From contig MNCI01008566.1 in the NCBI GenBank assembly GCA_015680685.1, forward strand, positions 1,098,128 through 1,162,127: a DNA stretch of 64,000 bases. The letters run 5' to 3'. Below, one piece after another: positions 1 through 11,365 of the stretch. The DNA is from Gnetum montanum. Its lineage: Eukaryota; Streptophyta; Gnetopsida; Gnetales; Gnetaceae. Position 1 is the first letter of the stretch; each line of letters begins with the position of its first letter. The notes beneath the pieces were generated by a model. That model saw nothing but the letters and a program-made list of their open reading frames with translations, ran no database searches and was not told the DNA's origin. The translations under genes and the position numbers were made by a program.

Positions 1-1310
1 GATTGATTGGATCATCTTGATAGAAGTCCATGATCTGAATAGTATCAGATCCAGCGGTCTTAAGACGTCGAACCTCCTCGGTAAGTGTCTAGATAAGCTG
101 GAAAGCTTGATCCAAACCTGTTAAGGGAGGTGTCTGTGCAGCAGGGACAGGAGGTTGGACTGGGAGGGCAGCCCTAGGAAACTGAAATGCTGGGTGTGGT
201 TGGCTAACCACTGGTGGAGCAGACATTCCTGCCAGCTGGGGGGCCTGCGAAGATCACCATCCCCCTGCCTGAGACGAAGGGTTAACTCCTGCCTGCTGCA
301 TAGGATAACGATNACATTCCTGCCAGCTGGGGGACCTGCGAAGACCACCATCCCCCTGCTTGAGACGAAGGGTTAACTCCTGCCTGCTGCATAGGATAAC
401 GATAAGTATATTGAGGAAACACCTGCGAAGATTGTGCCTCAGGTGCGACCGAAGGCTGTGCACCGTACAACACAGACGGGTGATGTTGCGTAGCCGAGTT
501 GATCCATTGACTTGTTGCAGGATATTGCATAAAGGTCTGCTGTGGTACGGCTGCGGTATTTTGCTGAGTTGGTGGGGGCGGGAACATTTGCGTTGAACGA
601 ATTGTCAGTACAGTGTGAGCTTGTACCTGAGGGATGAAATGGGATGTGGCGGTTGCCGAGACCGCCGCCGGAATACTAATGACCTGTTGGGACGGACCCA
701 CCCCCGCGTTATGATGCGGTTATTATGCTTGCAACCCAGACGGCTGCGCGTTGGCTTGGGGAAAGGCAAGGATCTGCGCCTGCGCGATCGCGGCTGGGTC
801 AAGAGAGTTTGCCTCTCCGTCAAAAGGAAACAATGGATTTTCTTGTATGTGGGGCATCAGAGTATGGAACGAATGCTCCGATAGAGCCGCGAATTCATCC
901 TCTGCCTCTTGCCCATGCTGTGGCTCCACCGCGGGTTGTGAAGTTTGGCCTCTGGCCATGACCAACTGTGCGATCAATTCGTGGTTTTGGTCAGTCAAGG
1001 GGATTATATCGTAGGACATCGGCTTAAAATCATAGCCCCCTCGGTGGAGCACCTCAAAGTTTCGCTTTGCCTCTAGCTCGGCTCGGCTAAGAGCTAGCCT
1101 CGCCTGGATCTTGACGCATATGAAATTGTATTCTTCAGGGGTTATAACCGTGAAGATAGGCTCTTTCCCCTGAAGTCTCAATAAACGGCGCAATGGTCCT
1201 TGAGGTCCCGTTGCATCAGGAGCGGGTCCTGTGACCACCGTAGGATTCACAGGCGCAACACCCAGATCGGCAGTGACCATGGCAGTTTTGTTTGAGTAAA
1301 AAGAATCCAT
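1..1310 (-). pseudogene. gag: Gag of element A, N-terminal part, incomplete at window edge
   Basis: Gag should form the particle that packages the element RNA. The start is the ATG at 1310, about 220 bases after the primer-binding site. One frame runs from 1310 to about 300 and is broken only by two adjacent TAA codons near 718-725. In a Gln-rich stretch these are most simply read as former CAA CAA. The N-terminal 100 residues include PEEYNFICVKIQARLALSR and a NFEVLHRGGYDF segment that B keeps at about 9156. A Pro/Gln-rich low-complexity region follows. A duplicated contig end at 222-404 disturbs the downstream frame. The retro-gag core, expected further on, is mostly outside the window. Confidence 0.8.
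222..404. other. Duplicated contig ends around a single N (assembly artefact)
   Basis: About 91 bases at 222-312 are repeated almost exactly at 314-404 with one N at 313 between them. The same pattern occurs at 10639, 48197 and 49635, so it is best read as two overlapping contig ends joined without merging, not a biological tandem repeat. Confidence 0.8.
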
Positions 1311-1532
1311 TGATCAACGAAGTCAAGAGTAACTGATAATCAGATCTAAAAGCAAATGGCTGGCAACAAAACGCACAAAAGGCTTTCTACCCTGTAGGAT
1401 TTCAAAGAAATCGTCCTTGCGACCGATCTATACCACACGATTGACCGTAGACTTCCCTAGAGGTATTACGTCTATGGTTTAGGGTATGGATCTCTAACAG
1501 GGTTACCCGAAATATTCGGATCGGAGCCTGAA

Positions 1533-1551
1533 GGCCCTCCTTCTAGCGCCA
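1533..1551 (-). promoter_or_regulatory. Primer-binding site of element A
   Basis: On the minus strand the sequence TGGCGCTAGAAGGAGGGCC follows the LTR end after a six-base GTTTTC spacer. The same arrangement is kept, with a few changes, in B (8691), D (26848) and F (61878). TGGCGC-type sites are usual for Tat and Athila elements. I did not assign the priming tRNA. Confidence 0.8.
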
Positions 1552-2247
1552 GAAAACTGTAACGACGGAAAACGTCGGCAGCTGGAAAATACCGACCGAA
1601 TCTCCGGCGTACACAGTTTTAGCCATGGATCCACGCGAGGGCTATGCTGGAGAAAGCGAATCCGTGGCGCCCTGAACGGTCTTGTCGATCAGACAGGGAC
1701 TTACGGGTCAGTAAAACGATGCAAAGTGCGTACAAGAAAGTGATCTGATTCGAGGGGGGGCCGTAATGCAAGGGAAAAACGATTGCAACGGTGATAATGC
1801 TAAACACGATGAAAGGAGGTTGACATGAGAGAAGCTCGTAGCTTCAAGATCTGCGCTTTGACTTAAAATGTGTATCTTGTATAAGAAATTACACTGGGGA
1901 ATCCCCGATTACAGGATATGAAACAAGCACAAAACAATAAGCAAAATGGTCTAAACAGAAGTCCGATCTACCTCGTGGGCTAAAGCTGAGATGCAAGGCG
2001 GGCCAAGCTTTGACGTCTACTAATCAACTGTTTCTAATTGATAGAGTCTTTTCAGCAGAAGGATTACTCCTGTCACCGGTGCTCAAAGCGAACTGTACTC
2101 TGCTTCGGCTGTAAGGTGATGATGTCCACGATTGCCAAAGCGCTGTTCTCTGTATCTCTGCTCCAAAGTGCTAAGTGCTCTGGTGCTTAGAAATATGCTT
2201 TTTGCTTCTCTGATTTTTGCCAACCCCTGTATCTTTGTCAATTGAGG

Positions 2248-2257
2248 TATTTATAGG
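2248..2257 (-). promoter_or_regulatory. TATA box in LTR A
   Basis: Minus-strand CTATAAATACC lies about 690 bases before the LTR end. Matching CTATAAATA boxes occur in LTRs B, D and F, so this is the likely genomic-RNA promoter. Confidence 0.7.
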
Positions 2258-2489
2258 TTGTGACGCTTCGTGAAAAAGGCGCAACCCTGATGACGTGGGT
2301 CCCGGCTATTGCGGGTCCTGTTGGCATGATCATTTTAAGTTAGACTGTGACTACGCACAACACGTTCGTTTACGTGTTGTGTGTGTGAAAAGCAAGCATA
2401 TGCTGAGCATGCTTTAATTACTTTCAGGATGTCTTACGCTCATTCGTGTTGTGTTGCGTGTATGAGCGTAATCTGGTGTGAAAACAATA

Positions 2490-2830
2490 AGCTCAACATT
2501 ATTTTACGCTCATTATGCAACTGCGCGTAACAAAGCGTAAATAATGTACAACTTACGCTCCCTACGCAGCTGCACGTGGTGAAGCGTAAGCAATGTATAA
2601 GTTACGCTCACTACGCAGCTGCGCGTAATGAAGCGTAAATAATGTGCAACTTGATAACATACGCCGTGGTACGCACCGCCGCGTAACGAGCGTAAAGACA
2701 AGTTAATCATGCAGCATGAGGAAAAACGTCAAACTGTTGCGCTTCTCTAGACTCTGCCTTTGACTATTTTGGAGCCTATTACGCTTATTACGCTGCCATG
2801 CGTAATAGAGCGTAAACTTGTCCTGGAACA
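2490..2830. repeat. U3 palindromic motif array, TTACGCTC / GAGCGTAA type
   Basis: Imperfect tandem units of about 65 bases contain TTACGCTC, then CTACGCAGCTGCGCGTA, then AAGCGTAA. The motifs face each other, so each unit can form a hairpin. The core ACGCT/AGCGT is shared with the U3 arrays of B, C, D and F, but the flanking letters are particular to A. Confidence 0.75.
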
Positions 2831-2902
2831 AAGCTGCTGCACGCTCTCACTTGAATTGCGAATCTTTGCCTGAGGCCGACTCGTAATTTTCACGGTGTTT
2901 CA

Positions 2903-3224
2903 CATGGATCACTGTGAACAAAGACAAAACCCTTGTGGGTGTTGACCTCAGCTAGGAAGAATCGACATGGCTATTAGAGGCCAAGATCCTCTAATGCTTG
3001 AAGGAGGACCTTGATAGAACCAGATAGGGTCAATGTGGGACCCTCTCAGGTTAGATCTTTTATGTTACCTTTTATGCTTTTATTTTGGTAGTTGTATATT
3101 GTACACTTGGTTATGGTTTTTTATGTCCTATTGTTGTTGCTAACAAGCACCAAGTGATGCTACAGGCCCCATCAACATGGTGGAAGAAGAGGAGCCCCCA
3201 CCTCCACCTAGTGCCACTGGTTGA
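2903..3224 (+). pseudogene. 3' end of the antisense gene in element D
   Basis: The plus strand after 2903 matches the C-terminal exon of the antisense gene in F (GVDL phrase at about 56760, here about 2938). A last short exon follows an acceptor ending CTACAG at about 3163. It encodes an acidic, proline-rich tail (MVEEEEPPPP) ending at a TGA near 3224. Similar short acidic last exons end the gene in B, C and F. This is the fourth copy with the gene in the same place. The rest was displaced by element A. Confidence 0.6.
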
Positions 3225-3409
3225 GCAAACCATGATGTAGCCCCATCATTGGATATTTTTATATCTTTGCATATTTTTGTTATGTAATGTGGGTGACATA
3301 TACTATTTTTATGAGATGATGTGGCCTTTTGTTATGTAGAGTGTATGATGGGTAGACTTTTGCATTTATTTGCTATATGTTTTTTTTACTATGTGTTGCT
3401 ATGAGTTAA

Positions 3410-3770
3410 TGTGATTAGGTTATAACGATTGCTAGTTTTAGGCCATGTGTGTAGACAAAATTTTGATAGTTTTAGGCTATTGCTAGCCCCAATGATAGTT
3501 TAAGACCATTTTGGACCATGTGGTAATGAAAAAGGATTTGCCATTTTTAGGCCATGATGGGCCTTGTAATGCCGGTCTAGGACTATGATGGGCCGTGCTT
3601 AGTAGTTTTGGATCATTTCATGCCATAGGATGCTAGTTTAAATCCATGGTGAGTCATGCTCATAGTTTTAGGCCATTTTGCGCCATGGGTTAAGCAAGGA
3701 AAGGTTGCCAATTTTAGGCCTTGGCAGGCCATGACATTTTGTAATTTTTGAATTTTACCATTTTTATGCA
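3410..3770. repeat. Minirepeat block R1 of element D
   Basis: Degenerate copies of TAGTTTTAGGCCAT and TGGGCC recur every 30 to 60 bases. On the element strand the core reads GGCCTAAAACTA, as in R1 of B and C. The block separates the protease from the antisense gene. Confidence 0.7.
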
Positions 3771-3995
3771 TTTTGCTATTTTTTATATGTAAACTAATTG
3801 CCAAAAAATAATTAAGTGAAATTTAAAGTTAGTGAAAATGCACAAGTAGAAGAAATAAACACATGTAAAATAAATAATGCAAAAAGTGCTAACAACTAAG
3901 CTAACATAAAATGCAATCAAAATACAAACAAGCAAAGTGTGCAGAAGTGGGGCAAGTAGGGATCCAACACCTACTATACTAAGCAGATACCTTAG
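3771..3995. other. Spacer between R1 and the D protease
   Basis: AT-rich non-coding sequence between the minirepeat block and the end of the protease frame. I see no gene or clear signal in it. Confidence 0.5.
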
Positions 3996-6883
3996 TTGTG
4001 TAGTTGTTTCCTAATCTAGTGTGGGTTAGGTGGTGCATAGGGCTTGGAAGGTACAATTTGGTACTCGCCTTGACCTTGGCCAACTTTGTCGAAGGGAAAT
4101 TCTACCCACAAAGCATCTTTTGAAGCATTAGGAGCTCCTGTTGGCTCTTCGAGTTGGTCTGCTTTACATTTTTTGCTTTCATCTTTTGTGGGAGGTATGT
4201 CATTGGAGAACTCCATCTCTAACCCCTATTTAGTGTCAATGTTTTTGATAGTCAGAGGGGCTACATTGTCACCTTGTATGATAACCTCTCCACCTTCATA
4301 TGGAAGGTGGATTTTCTAATGGATTGGAAAGGAGACGACTTGTAGTTAGGCTAGCTAGGGCCTACCTAAGATCAGGTTGAAACCTAACATCTCCTCAACT
4401 ACTATGAATTTTGCTGTGGTGGGGAATTACTCCCTTGCCAAAAAGGCTATTGTGACAATTTGCCTTATAACAACACATGACCCATTGGAGGATTTTAGGC
4501 ATGTTTTCTCCATTGGTTGGATTTGGTTAGCAAGACTAAGCTTATCAATGAATATATATGGGATGACATTGGTTGCAACCCCATCATCAACATGCACCCT
4601 ATGGATCCTGAATTCTCCTACATGGATTGTGATGAACATTAGTGTAGTAATGACTTGACCCTTCTCAGGGTTGACCTTGATCACATCAGCGTAGAATGCT
4701 AGGGGTGTTGAACTCAATTCCTGTGAGGGAGGAGGTAACATCATAGTGTTAATGGACTATTTATCCACTGGGATGTCCTCTGTCATAGGAATGAAGATCA
4801 ACATGTGCCCTAATTCTTCATGATGGGCGGAGGAGGTCATTACCAAGTCATATAGGCTTAATGTTGTATTTTTTTTATTTTAAAGCCTACTTGACTTGTG
4901 CCAATGCATCAGGAAAATCTTTTCCACTATCTGCTACCTTGTTGTTGGTGGCTTTCATCTCTTCCATGCGGCCCAAGAGATGAATCTCTCATGGAGGAGA
5001 TTTGGACCTACCTATTTTTGTTTTCTTTGGAGCTTCAGTGCTCCATTGTGGGTTGCTATTTGCTAAAGCCTTAGTTCTCTATTGTTTCTTGCTTATTACT
5101 ATGGCCTCCTCAGTTGGTTGGACCATCAGTACAATAAATAAGGGCATAGGATTTAGTGGGCCTAATGCCCTTCACTCTTGGTTTTGCCTAGGCATTCAAT
5201 TGGCAAGGTGCTCATTAGGCCTCCTGATTTACCATATCATTTATCTGTTGGCATCGTTTGCAGAACAAGATCTTGGATGAGTAGGGGATGATGCATTACC
5301 CATCACTAGACTCCCAATAGGTAAGGAGTTTTCACATTGTAGCACCCTTAGAACAAAGGGTGTTTGGGCTGTTGCTGCTACAATGTGCTATGGGGCCCTG
5401 ACCACAAAGGGTGTTATGGGCACTTGAGGTGGTGCTCTCATGAAAAAAGAGGCCCTCAAACTAGTTGATGTTGAGAAGGCCCTAGTGTTACCAAAGGACA
5501 CATGAACCATGAATGGCTCTTGTGCCTATTCTGCATCATCATCAATGCTAATAGCATTGATGATGTACCTTGTATCTCTTGCATGAAATAGGTCCTTGGA
5601 AACCCCCATTGGCTAATTTTGGAGGTGCACTAGGTTGGTAGCATCAAGGACCAACTCACCCTTGTCAATCATGCATTGGATGTCATCCTGCAAAACCATG
5701 CCAAAGTCTATGTCATGACCTTGCAGTTGGTGATACTGGAAAAATCGATCCAATCTAAAACACTTAGGGATTAGAGGCTCATTAGGTAGTGTAGTTGAAG
5801 GATTTCTGAGGAGCTCACAATATTGATCATGCCACTTACAAGCATCCTCAAACATTTGCTTGTATTATATGCATTTAGCATAAATCAGTTGGTCCAATAG
5901 CTTTGACCATTTGATGGGAAATGATGTATACCTTAAGTGATCTTTGCACTCAAAGTTAGGCCTTGTGGCAGTTGGTGCCATGGCCATCAATGATGTAGAC
6001 TAGTTGTTTGCCACTATGCTAAGGCCAACTACCTTGTTATTGTTGGCCGAAGCCTTCAGTGGCTTGAACATTGGTTTGGCATTGGCCAGCTTAGCCTCAT
6101 TTGCCACCATCCTAATGGTTGTAGTTTCTTTCTTACCTTTTTCCTCATCTTTCTTCTTTTTTACATGTAGGTTTTTATAGGCCACATAGGCTAGATCCTT
6201 GTTGTCTTTTGTCACATCTTGAATGCTCTTAGTTTGAGCAAATTCTTGGCTTAAGGACTACCAGGCAAGGTAGTGTAGTTTCAACTTAATGAAGTTTTTT
6301 ACTACAACTTTGAAGGTGGCCATCAGATGTGTCTTTGCGATGGGCTTGCAGATCTCATTAAGCGATGCTCTCCACCACTGGATGGATTTTTTCATGGGCT
6401 CTAAGTGACCCTACTTAAATTGCATTAGTTGGTCTAGGATCGCCTCAAGCTTCCAGTTGTACTTGATGTGGGTGATAAATTGGGTAAGCAATACCTTCAA
6501 AGAAGTGATGGAGGCCTTGGGGAGAACATAGTACAAATCTAGTTCCTTGCCAATTAGGGATATCGTGAACATGTAGATGATGATGTTTGGCTATACTTGT
6601 AGTAGGAGGCATTTTGATTGAAAGGTTACTAGATGGGCATTAGGATCTCCTTCATCATTGTATTTGATGAATTGTGGAAGCAGGACCCTAGTGGACAATG
6701 CCAGTGGAGGGACTATAGAACTTATTGGATCATCTTGGTAAAATTCCATCACATGGATGGTTTTTGAGGAGGTAGCCTTAAGCCACTTGACCTCTTTGGG
6801 AAGGCTTTGGATCAACTAGAATGCTTGATCTAGGCTAGGTGTTGTTACTATGGTGGGTTATGTGGGTTATGCTACTTACTATG
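3996..6883 (-). pseudogene. gag-pro: Gag C-terminal half and protease of element D (decayed)
   Basis: Reading down from 6883: a gag-core phrase MEFYQDDPISS near 6750, then LDRFFQYHQLQGHDIDF near 5720, the position of a zinc knuckle. A proline-rich linker and an aspartic protease follow. The protease active-site loop reads VHVDDGVATNVIPY (about 4580), where most retropepsins have D-T/S-G; B, C and F share the DDG. The end of the frame near 4020 (GQGEYQIVP) matches F at about 57700. Many stops and shifts are present, so no intact protein is possible. The 5' part of gag continues at 25573. Confidence 0.8.
6879..6883. repeat. Target site duplication of B, left copy (CTATG)
   Basis: CTATG directly precedes the TGAAACACC that opens the 5' LTR. 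The same five bases follow the GCTACA that closes the 3' LTR. Confidence 0.9.
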
Positions 6884-7177
6884 TGAAACACCATAAAATT
6901 TCAGGACCCTCATGCTTTAGCAAAGTCTTGGAATTTGGGCAAGGACTTCCACAAGTGTAGTGTCATGATGGTTCGATAAGAAAGTGTAGGCACTGAGGAT
7001 AGACTGCCCAGTCTGGCAAGTTTTCTATCTTCAGGGTTGATAGGCCCACTGGATTCTCAAGCCTACCCAACTGGACAATTAACCCAGCTGACAGTCTACA
7101 CAAAAACCATGCTAGGAGTTGTCGAAAGTGTTCAGGATGAGCAAAACAGTTTGAAAAGTTTTCTAGTGAAGAAGTTT

Positions 7178-7710
7178 GCTATGCTACGCTACGTTGTGCA
7201 GCATAGTAAGCCTTAAAAGATAACCGCTTAAGTGTCCAAATACGAATTGACAAAATGATTGTAAGAAAAGTTAGGATTCAACCAATGTAAGGTGCTACGC
7301 TATGCTACACTCTGTAGCGTAGCACAACATAACAAAGGTAGAGCAGAAGAGCCCATGTTGCCAAGTGATTCCAACAAGAAGAATACACTTTAGCAAGACT
7401 TCGGCCTCCAAAACTAGTTGCCCCACTTAGCCCTCAAGTCCTCGAGCAAAGTTTCTTGCTAGAAAAATGGCGGATTGAATAAGGAAGTATGATACAATGG
7501 CCACTACGCTGTGCTATGCTATACAAAAGTGTACCAAATATGAATTTAGCAAGTTCGAAGGCTTCCCATCATGAAGGAAAAAAGTTGTAGTTGTTTGCCT
7601 AACTAAGCCCCACACCAATGCTTTTAGCTCCTACGCAAGTTTCCTGTCAAGCGTAGTGGCTATGCTATGCTACGCTACGTAGCGTAGCAAGTAGTGATTT
7701 GCACTACGCC
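7178..7710. repeat. U3 palindromic motif array, GCTACGCTA / TAGCGTAGC type (5' LTR B)
   Basis: At least four clusters (about 7178, 7300, 7505, 7660) combine TATGCTACGCTA with its complement TAGCGTAGCA. The last contains a perfect 22-base palindrome at 7668-7689 whose half is TGCTACGCTAC. The same words recur in intron 1 of the antisense gene. Confidence 0.8.
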
Positions 7711-8112
7711 AATGTGATCAATAGCGTGAGTAGTGCAACACTGGCACTGAAGCATTAAGACATCTTTGGGTAGCTCTAGAACTTGTTGGCAACAATCTTT
7801 CTCACTCTGGCATCTCCTTGGAAAAATCAACAATTTTACTTCACTTTGCATACCCCTGGTCAACTTCCAAAAAATTGTTCCTATGCTTGACCCTAGTTGT
7901 AAGAGCAGAGAAGACGTAGTCTTGGAGCATAGGCTCCATTTTTCTTACATTATTAGCACACTGGATTTCAGCACATGCTGTTTCGGTGGTATAGTCATAG
8001 CATAACAAAGTTCACATCCAGCATCGCACACCTACACGGTATGGACATGTTAGCACCTTGTGGGGCCCAAGACACATGGCATCCAAACCATGTTTCTCTC
8101 CTGCTCCTAGTC

Positions 8113-8121
8113 CTATAAATA
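8113..8121 (+). promoter_or_regulatory. TATA box in 5' LTR B
   Basis: CTATAAATA, about 570 bases before the LTR end, is kept in the 3' LTR at 25014-25022 and in LTRs A, D and F. Confidence 0.7.
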
Positions 8122-8690
8122 CCCTAGAAAAAAATTCTCGAGGGGTTGGCAAAAATAAATTAGCTGCTGGGTTGACTATTGGCTTCTAGCATTGATTGGA
8201 TTTTAAGTTGGCTTTCGGAGAGCATAGTTGGTAATTTTTAGCACTTTGGTTGGCTTTGAGTTTGTTGGTTGGATCCATGGTTCAAGGATCTGTAAGCATA
8301 CTACTCTGTGTAAGCTGTGCCTCTCTAGTGTTGCATAACCTATTATACACTTTTCAGCAAGGCAAAGGATCAAATCTGTGACCTTTGGGGAAGTGCATTC
8401 TCCAACCCAAATTTGTTTTGCTATTCGCTTATAGTCATTGTTATTTTGCATTATTTTCAACATTTTACATTTTTCAATAGTTGATTTACCTTGCATGTCT
8501 CGCTTCTGAAACAAACATTTATAAAAGGTTAAGATACATCGACTAAGTCCTTGTCTAATCGACCAGAACATTCAGGGCACCCCGCTGCCATTTCTCTCCA
8601 ACACGGTCCTCGCATGGATCTGGGGTTAAACTGTTCACCCGACAACCTCTTGGTGTTCCAGCCACCGATGTTTTTGATCGCTATAGTTTT

Positions 8691-8709
8691 TAGCACTAGA
8701 AGGAGGGCC
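8691..8709 (+). promoter_or_regulatory. Primer-binding site of element B
   Basis: TAGCACTAGAAGGAGGGCC follows the LTR by five bases. Compared with A (TGGCGCTAGAAGGAGGGCC) the differences are G-to-A changes, typical of deamination. Confidence 0.8.
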
Positions 8710-8899
8710 TTTTGGTGCCCTTTTTGTGTCTTACGAGTAGTCCTACACGCTCTCTATACCCCATCATGCACTAGCATAAATGTGACACCCTTTTGTGGTT
8801 GTTTACCCATTGTGTGGTGCAGACTGGTCATGATGACGATTCCTTTGGAACTCGGTAGGACAAAAAGCCTCGAATTGCTTATTGATCTCTCTGTTTCTC

Positions 8900-11365
8900 G
8901 TTTGCGATTTTCCTTAAATCATGTAAAATGATTCCGCCAATAACCGTCGTTTCCACCTCGAGATTTGAGGCTCCTTTCTTGGCTCAAAGCACCATAGGTG
9001 CCAAGTGGCCACCTAGCCCAATGCTAGCACCATGCCAGTCTCTTAGGATCTGACATCTGTCACCTGAGTTCTTGAACAAGACATAGAGCATTACAACTTC
9101 CTTTGTGCAAAGATCTAGGCAAATCTACCCCTGGATCGCTAAGAACTCAACGAAAAATGTAACTTTGAGTTCCTTCATCAGAACAGAAGGGATTTTATCC
9201 CTACCCCTAACGTTACCATCCCCCTAATGGAAACATATCAGTGGATCTTAGACCAGCTGATGCAAGTCAGTAAGTCTAGGAATAGAGATACCACGTCTCA
9301 TTACGATGAGGTGTTCTAGGATGGGTAAGAAGACCTGGGCTCCCAATTCAAGGGTGGTGGCTAGAATAACCTTGCAACCATCCCTCCCACCACAATCTTA
9401 AGGTCAAATCCACTTTTTGTGTCTACCCCTTTTATGATCACCACAACTCTACCTCAATCTACATTTTCATCAACCATGGGTAGCCATTATGCATCCTCAG
9501 TGTACCAACATGCTCCTCCCTCAGTTTCATTCCCAGGCACTCTCCCTCCTCATTCTGTCCCATCCTCATACCAAGCATCGACTTCATAGCTACATTGCCC
9601 TATGTGGACACTGTGTCTACTTCACAGCTACATGGAGTCTCTGCTCCTATTCCATCGTCTACACTTATTCCACCATTAGTGGTAGGCCCCACCCCAACCA
9701 TGTGGTGGACCCTAGCCACTTTGCTTCCTATTTTGTAACCCTCCTAGATGCCACATTACCCTTACCATTAAGCATACCAAGTCCCACAGGTGTCACAACC
9801 AAGAATGGGACTATGGCTTGTCCCATTAGTCATGCAAAATGACTAACCCTACAACACCACCAGCGACTGCCGCTCCAATAGCAGCACCCACTAGGTGGTG
9901 GACCTCATAGGTAGTACCCTTCGCAAGGGTATCCCCAATGGCACCCACTATGAGCCAGGCCACTGTCCTTACTATGCCACCAATGATTGTTACCCTTGCA
10001 ACCCCACAATCATCTACATCATCTTCGGGTCTGGACCAAGCATTCCAACTTATCCAAACCCACACTGAAGAGATTAAATGTCTCAAAGCCACTGGTTCCA
10101 ACATAGTGTAGGTCATGGATTTCTACCATGATGACCCCATTAGCCCGACTATTCCCATGCTCACATTACCCCCTAGGATGCCACTCCTCCAATTCACAAA
10201 ATACAATGAGGGGAATCCTAAAGTGCATTTAGTCATGTTTAGATCTGAATCTTTGTTGTTGAAATAGTGGCTACACAGTATTATTCATGTCTTTGCTATG
10301 TCTTTGACAGGAAAAGCTTTAGACTGGTACTGCACACCTCCATCTGAACACTGGAGGAGTTGCTAACCTAGTTCGTGACCTGCTTCAAGTATAACTTGAA
10401 GCTCAAAGTCACGCTAGATTAGTTGATGGGCATTAAGCAAGACCTACTGGAGTTGGTGCAAAATTTTATACAGTGGTGGAGTGCTACCTTGAATGAGATT
10501 CATGAGCCTATCATGGAGGCCCATTTTCTGGCTATCTTCAAGGGGGTGGTAAGTGATTTCATCAAATCCAAGCTATACTACCTAGCCACATGCTCTCTTA
10601 GTGAGGATTTTGCCCAAACGAAGAGCATCCAAGATGTGNGCATGCTCTCTTAGTGAGGATTTTGCCCAAACGAAGAGCATCCAAGATGTGGCTAAAGCTA
10701 GTAAAGACTCGGCCTATGTTGCATACAAAAATCCATATACCAAAAAAGACAAATAGAAGGAAAAAAATGCAATGGACATGGTGGCCATCGTGGTAAACAA
10801 GGAAAATCCCAACAACAACAATAATAAAAAGACGGTCACAACGTCAACTAATCCCATGCCTAGCTCAAGTAACGCTGCCCAACCCTCCACGTTGGCACCA
10901 TAGGAATCAACCCAGCTTAAACCTAACTTTGAGTGTAAAGACCACTCAAAATACACCTCCTTACTCGTCAAGCCTTTAGAAATATTGAAGCAATTGCTAG
11001 GGGCTGGGTATATTCAACATAAATGGATGTTGGCAGAGGCGACCAAACAACATCAGCAGTATTGCGAACTCCTTAGGAACCCCTCCTTGGCTATGCCCAA
11101 TGAGTTGCCAGTTCCTAAGAACTTTAGGCTAGAGCGATTTTGTGACTACCATCAACTTTATGATCATGACATGGATTACTATCTAGCATTAAAAGATGAC
11201 ATCCAATGGATGATTGATTAGGGGAAGTTGGTTCTAGATGAAAGCAACCCTTTTTGCCCCAAAAATCAATCCATGCACGTCTACAGGGACCCCCTCAATG
11301 CTAACAACATGGGGTACATTATTAACATGATTAGCATAGACAGTAACCCAGAATCGTCATAGCAA
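8900..11365 (+). pseudogene. gag: Gag of element B (decayed)
   Basis: The N-terminal part is recognised at about 9156 by a FEFLHQNRRDF segment matching A's Gag; the start near 8900 is extrapolated from A. A variable Pro/Thr-rich region follows. The retro-gag core begins about 10110 (FYHDDPISPTIPM, then GKALDWYCTPP near 10310) and runs to about 10700. Near 11130 CDYHQLYDHDMDYYLALKDD replaces the usual plant gypsy knuckle C-x2-H-H-x4-C; the last Cys is Tyr, as in F. Stops and shifts are many. An assembly duplication at 10589-10690 adds a false repeat. Confidence 0.8.
10589..10690. other. Duplicated contig ends around N at 10639 (assembly artefact)
   Basis: Fifty bases before the N (10589-10638) are repeated at 10641-10690. 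This breaks the gag reading artificially. Confidence 0.8.

Larger units (their letters stand above)
1..2902 (-). mobile_element. Tat-clade LTR retrotransposon A, 5' part
   Basis: This is the 5' end of a minus-strand Ty3/gypsy element. Reading down from 2902 it holds an LTR, a primer-binding site, a short leader and gag, which runs off the window edge. The LTR ends, PBS and gag match elements B, D and F, so it is the same family. CpG sites and the gag frame are better kept than in the other copies, which suggests the youngest insertion here. It lies inside the last part of D's antisense gene, whose sequence resumes at 2903. The 3' half of A is outside the window, so no target duplication can be confirmed. 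Confidence 0.85.
1558..2902 (-). repeat. 5' LTR of element A
   Basis: In element orientation it opens with TGAAACACC (at 2902) and closes with TTACA (at 1558), i.e. TG...CA ends. Both ends match the B LTR. Length is about 1345 bp, shorter than B (about 1800), D (about 1676) and F (about 1710); much of the difference lies in U3. U3 carries a palindromic motif array at 2490-2830 and a TATA box near 2250. Confidence 0.85.
2903..6883 (-). mobile_element. Tat-clade element D, segment 1 (antisense gene end, protease, gag)
   Basis: Read on the minus strand this is the middle of an element whose 5' part lies at 25568-28547; B has inserted in its gag at 6883/6884. Order from 6883 downward: gag C-terminal half, protease, minirepeat block R1, and the 3' end of the antisense gene, cut at 2903 by element A. 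Pol and the 3' LTR of D would lie left of the window. Frames are heavily broken. Confidence 0.85.
6884..8685 (+). repeat. 5' LTR of element B
   Basis: About 1802 bp from TGAAACACC to GCTATA; the terminal CA has become TA. It aligns along its whole length with 23760-25567, with many C/T and G/A differences. U3 (to about 8110) holds a palindromic motif array at 7178-7710. A TATA box lies at 8113 and the PBS starts five bases after the end. Confidence 0.92.

Noticed and set aside
222-404. Biological tandem duplication in gag of A
   Set aside because: The N between near-identical copies recurs at three other places, pointing to unmerged contig ends.
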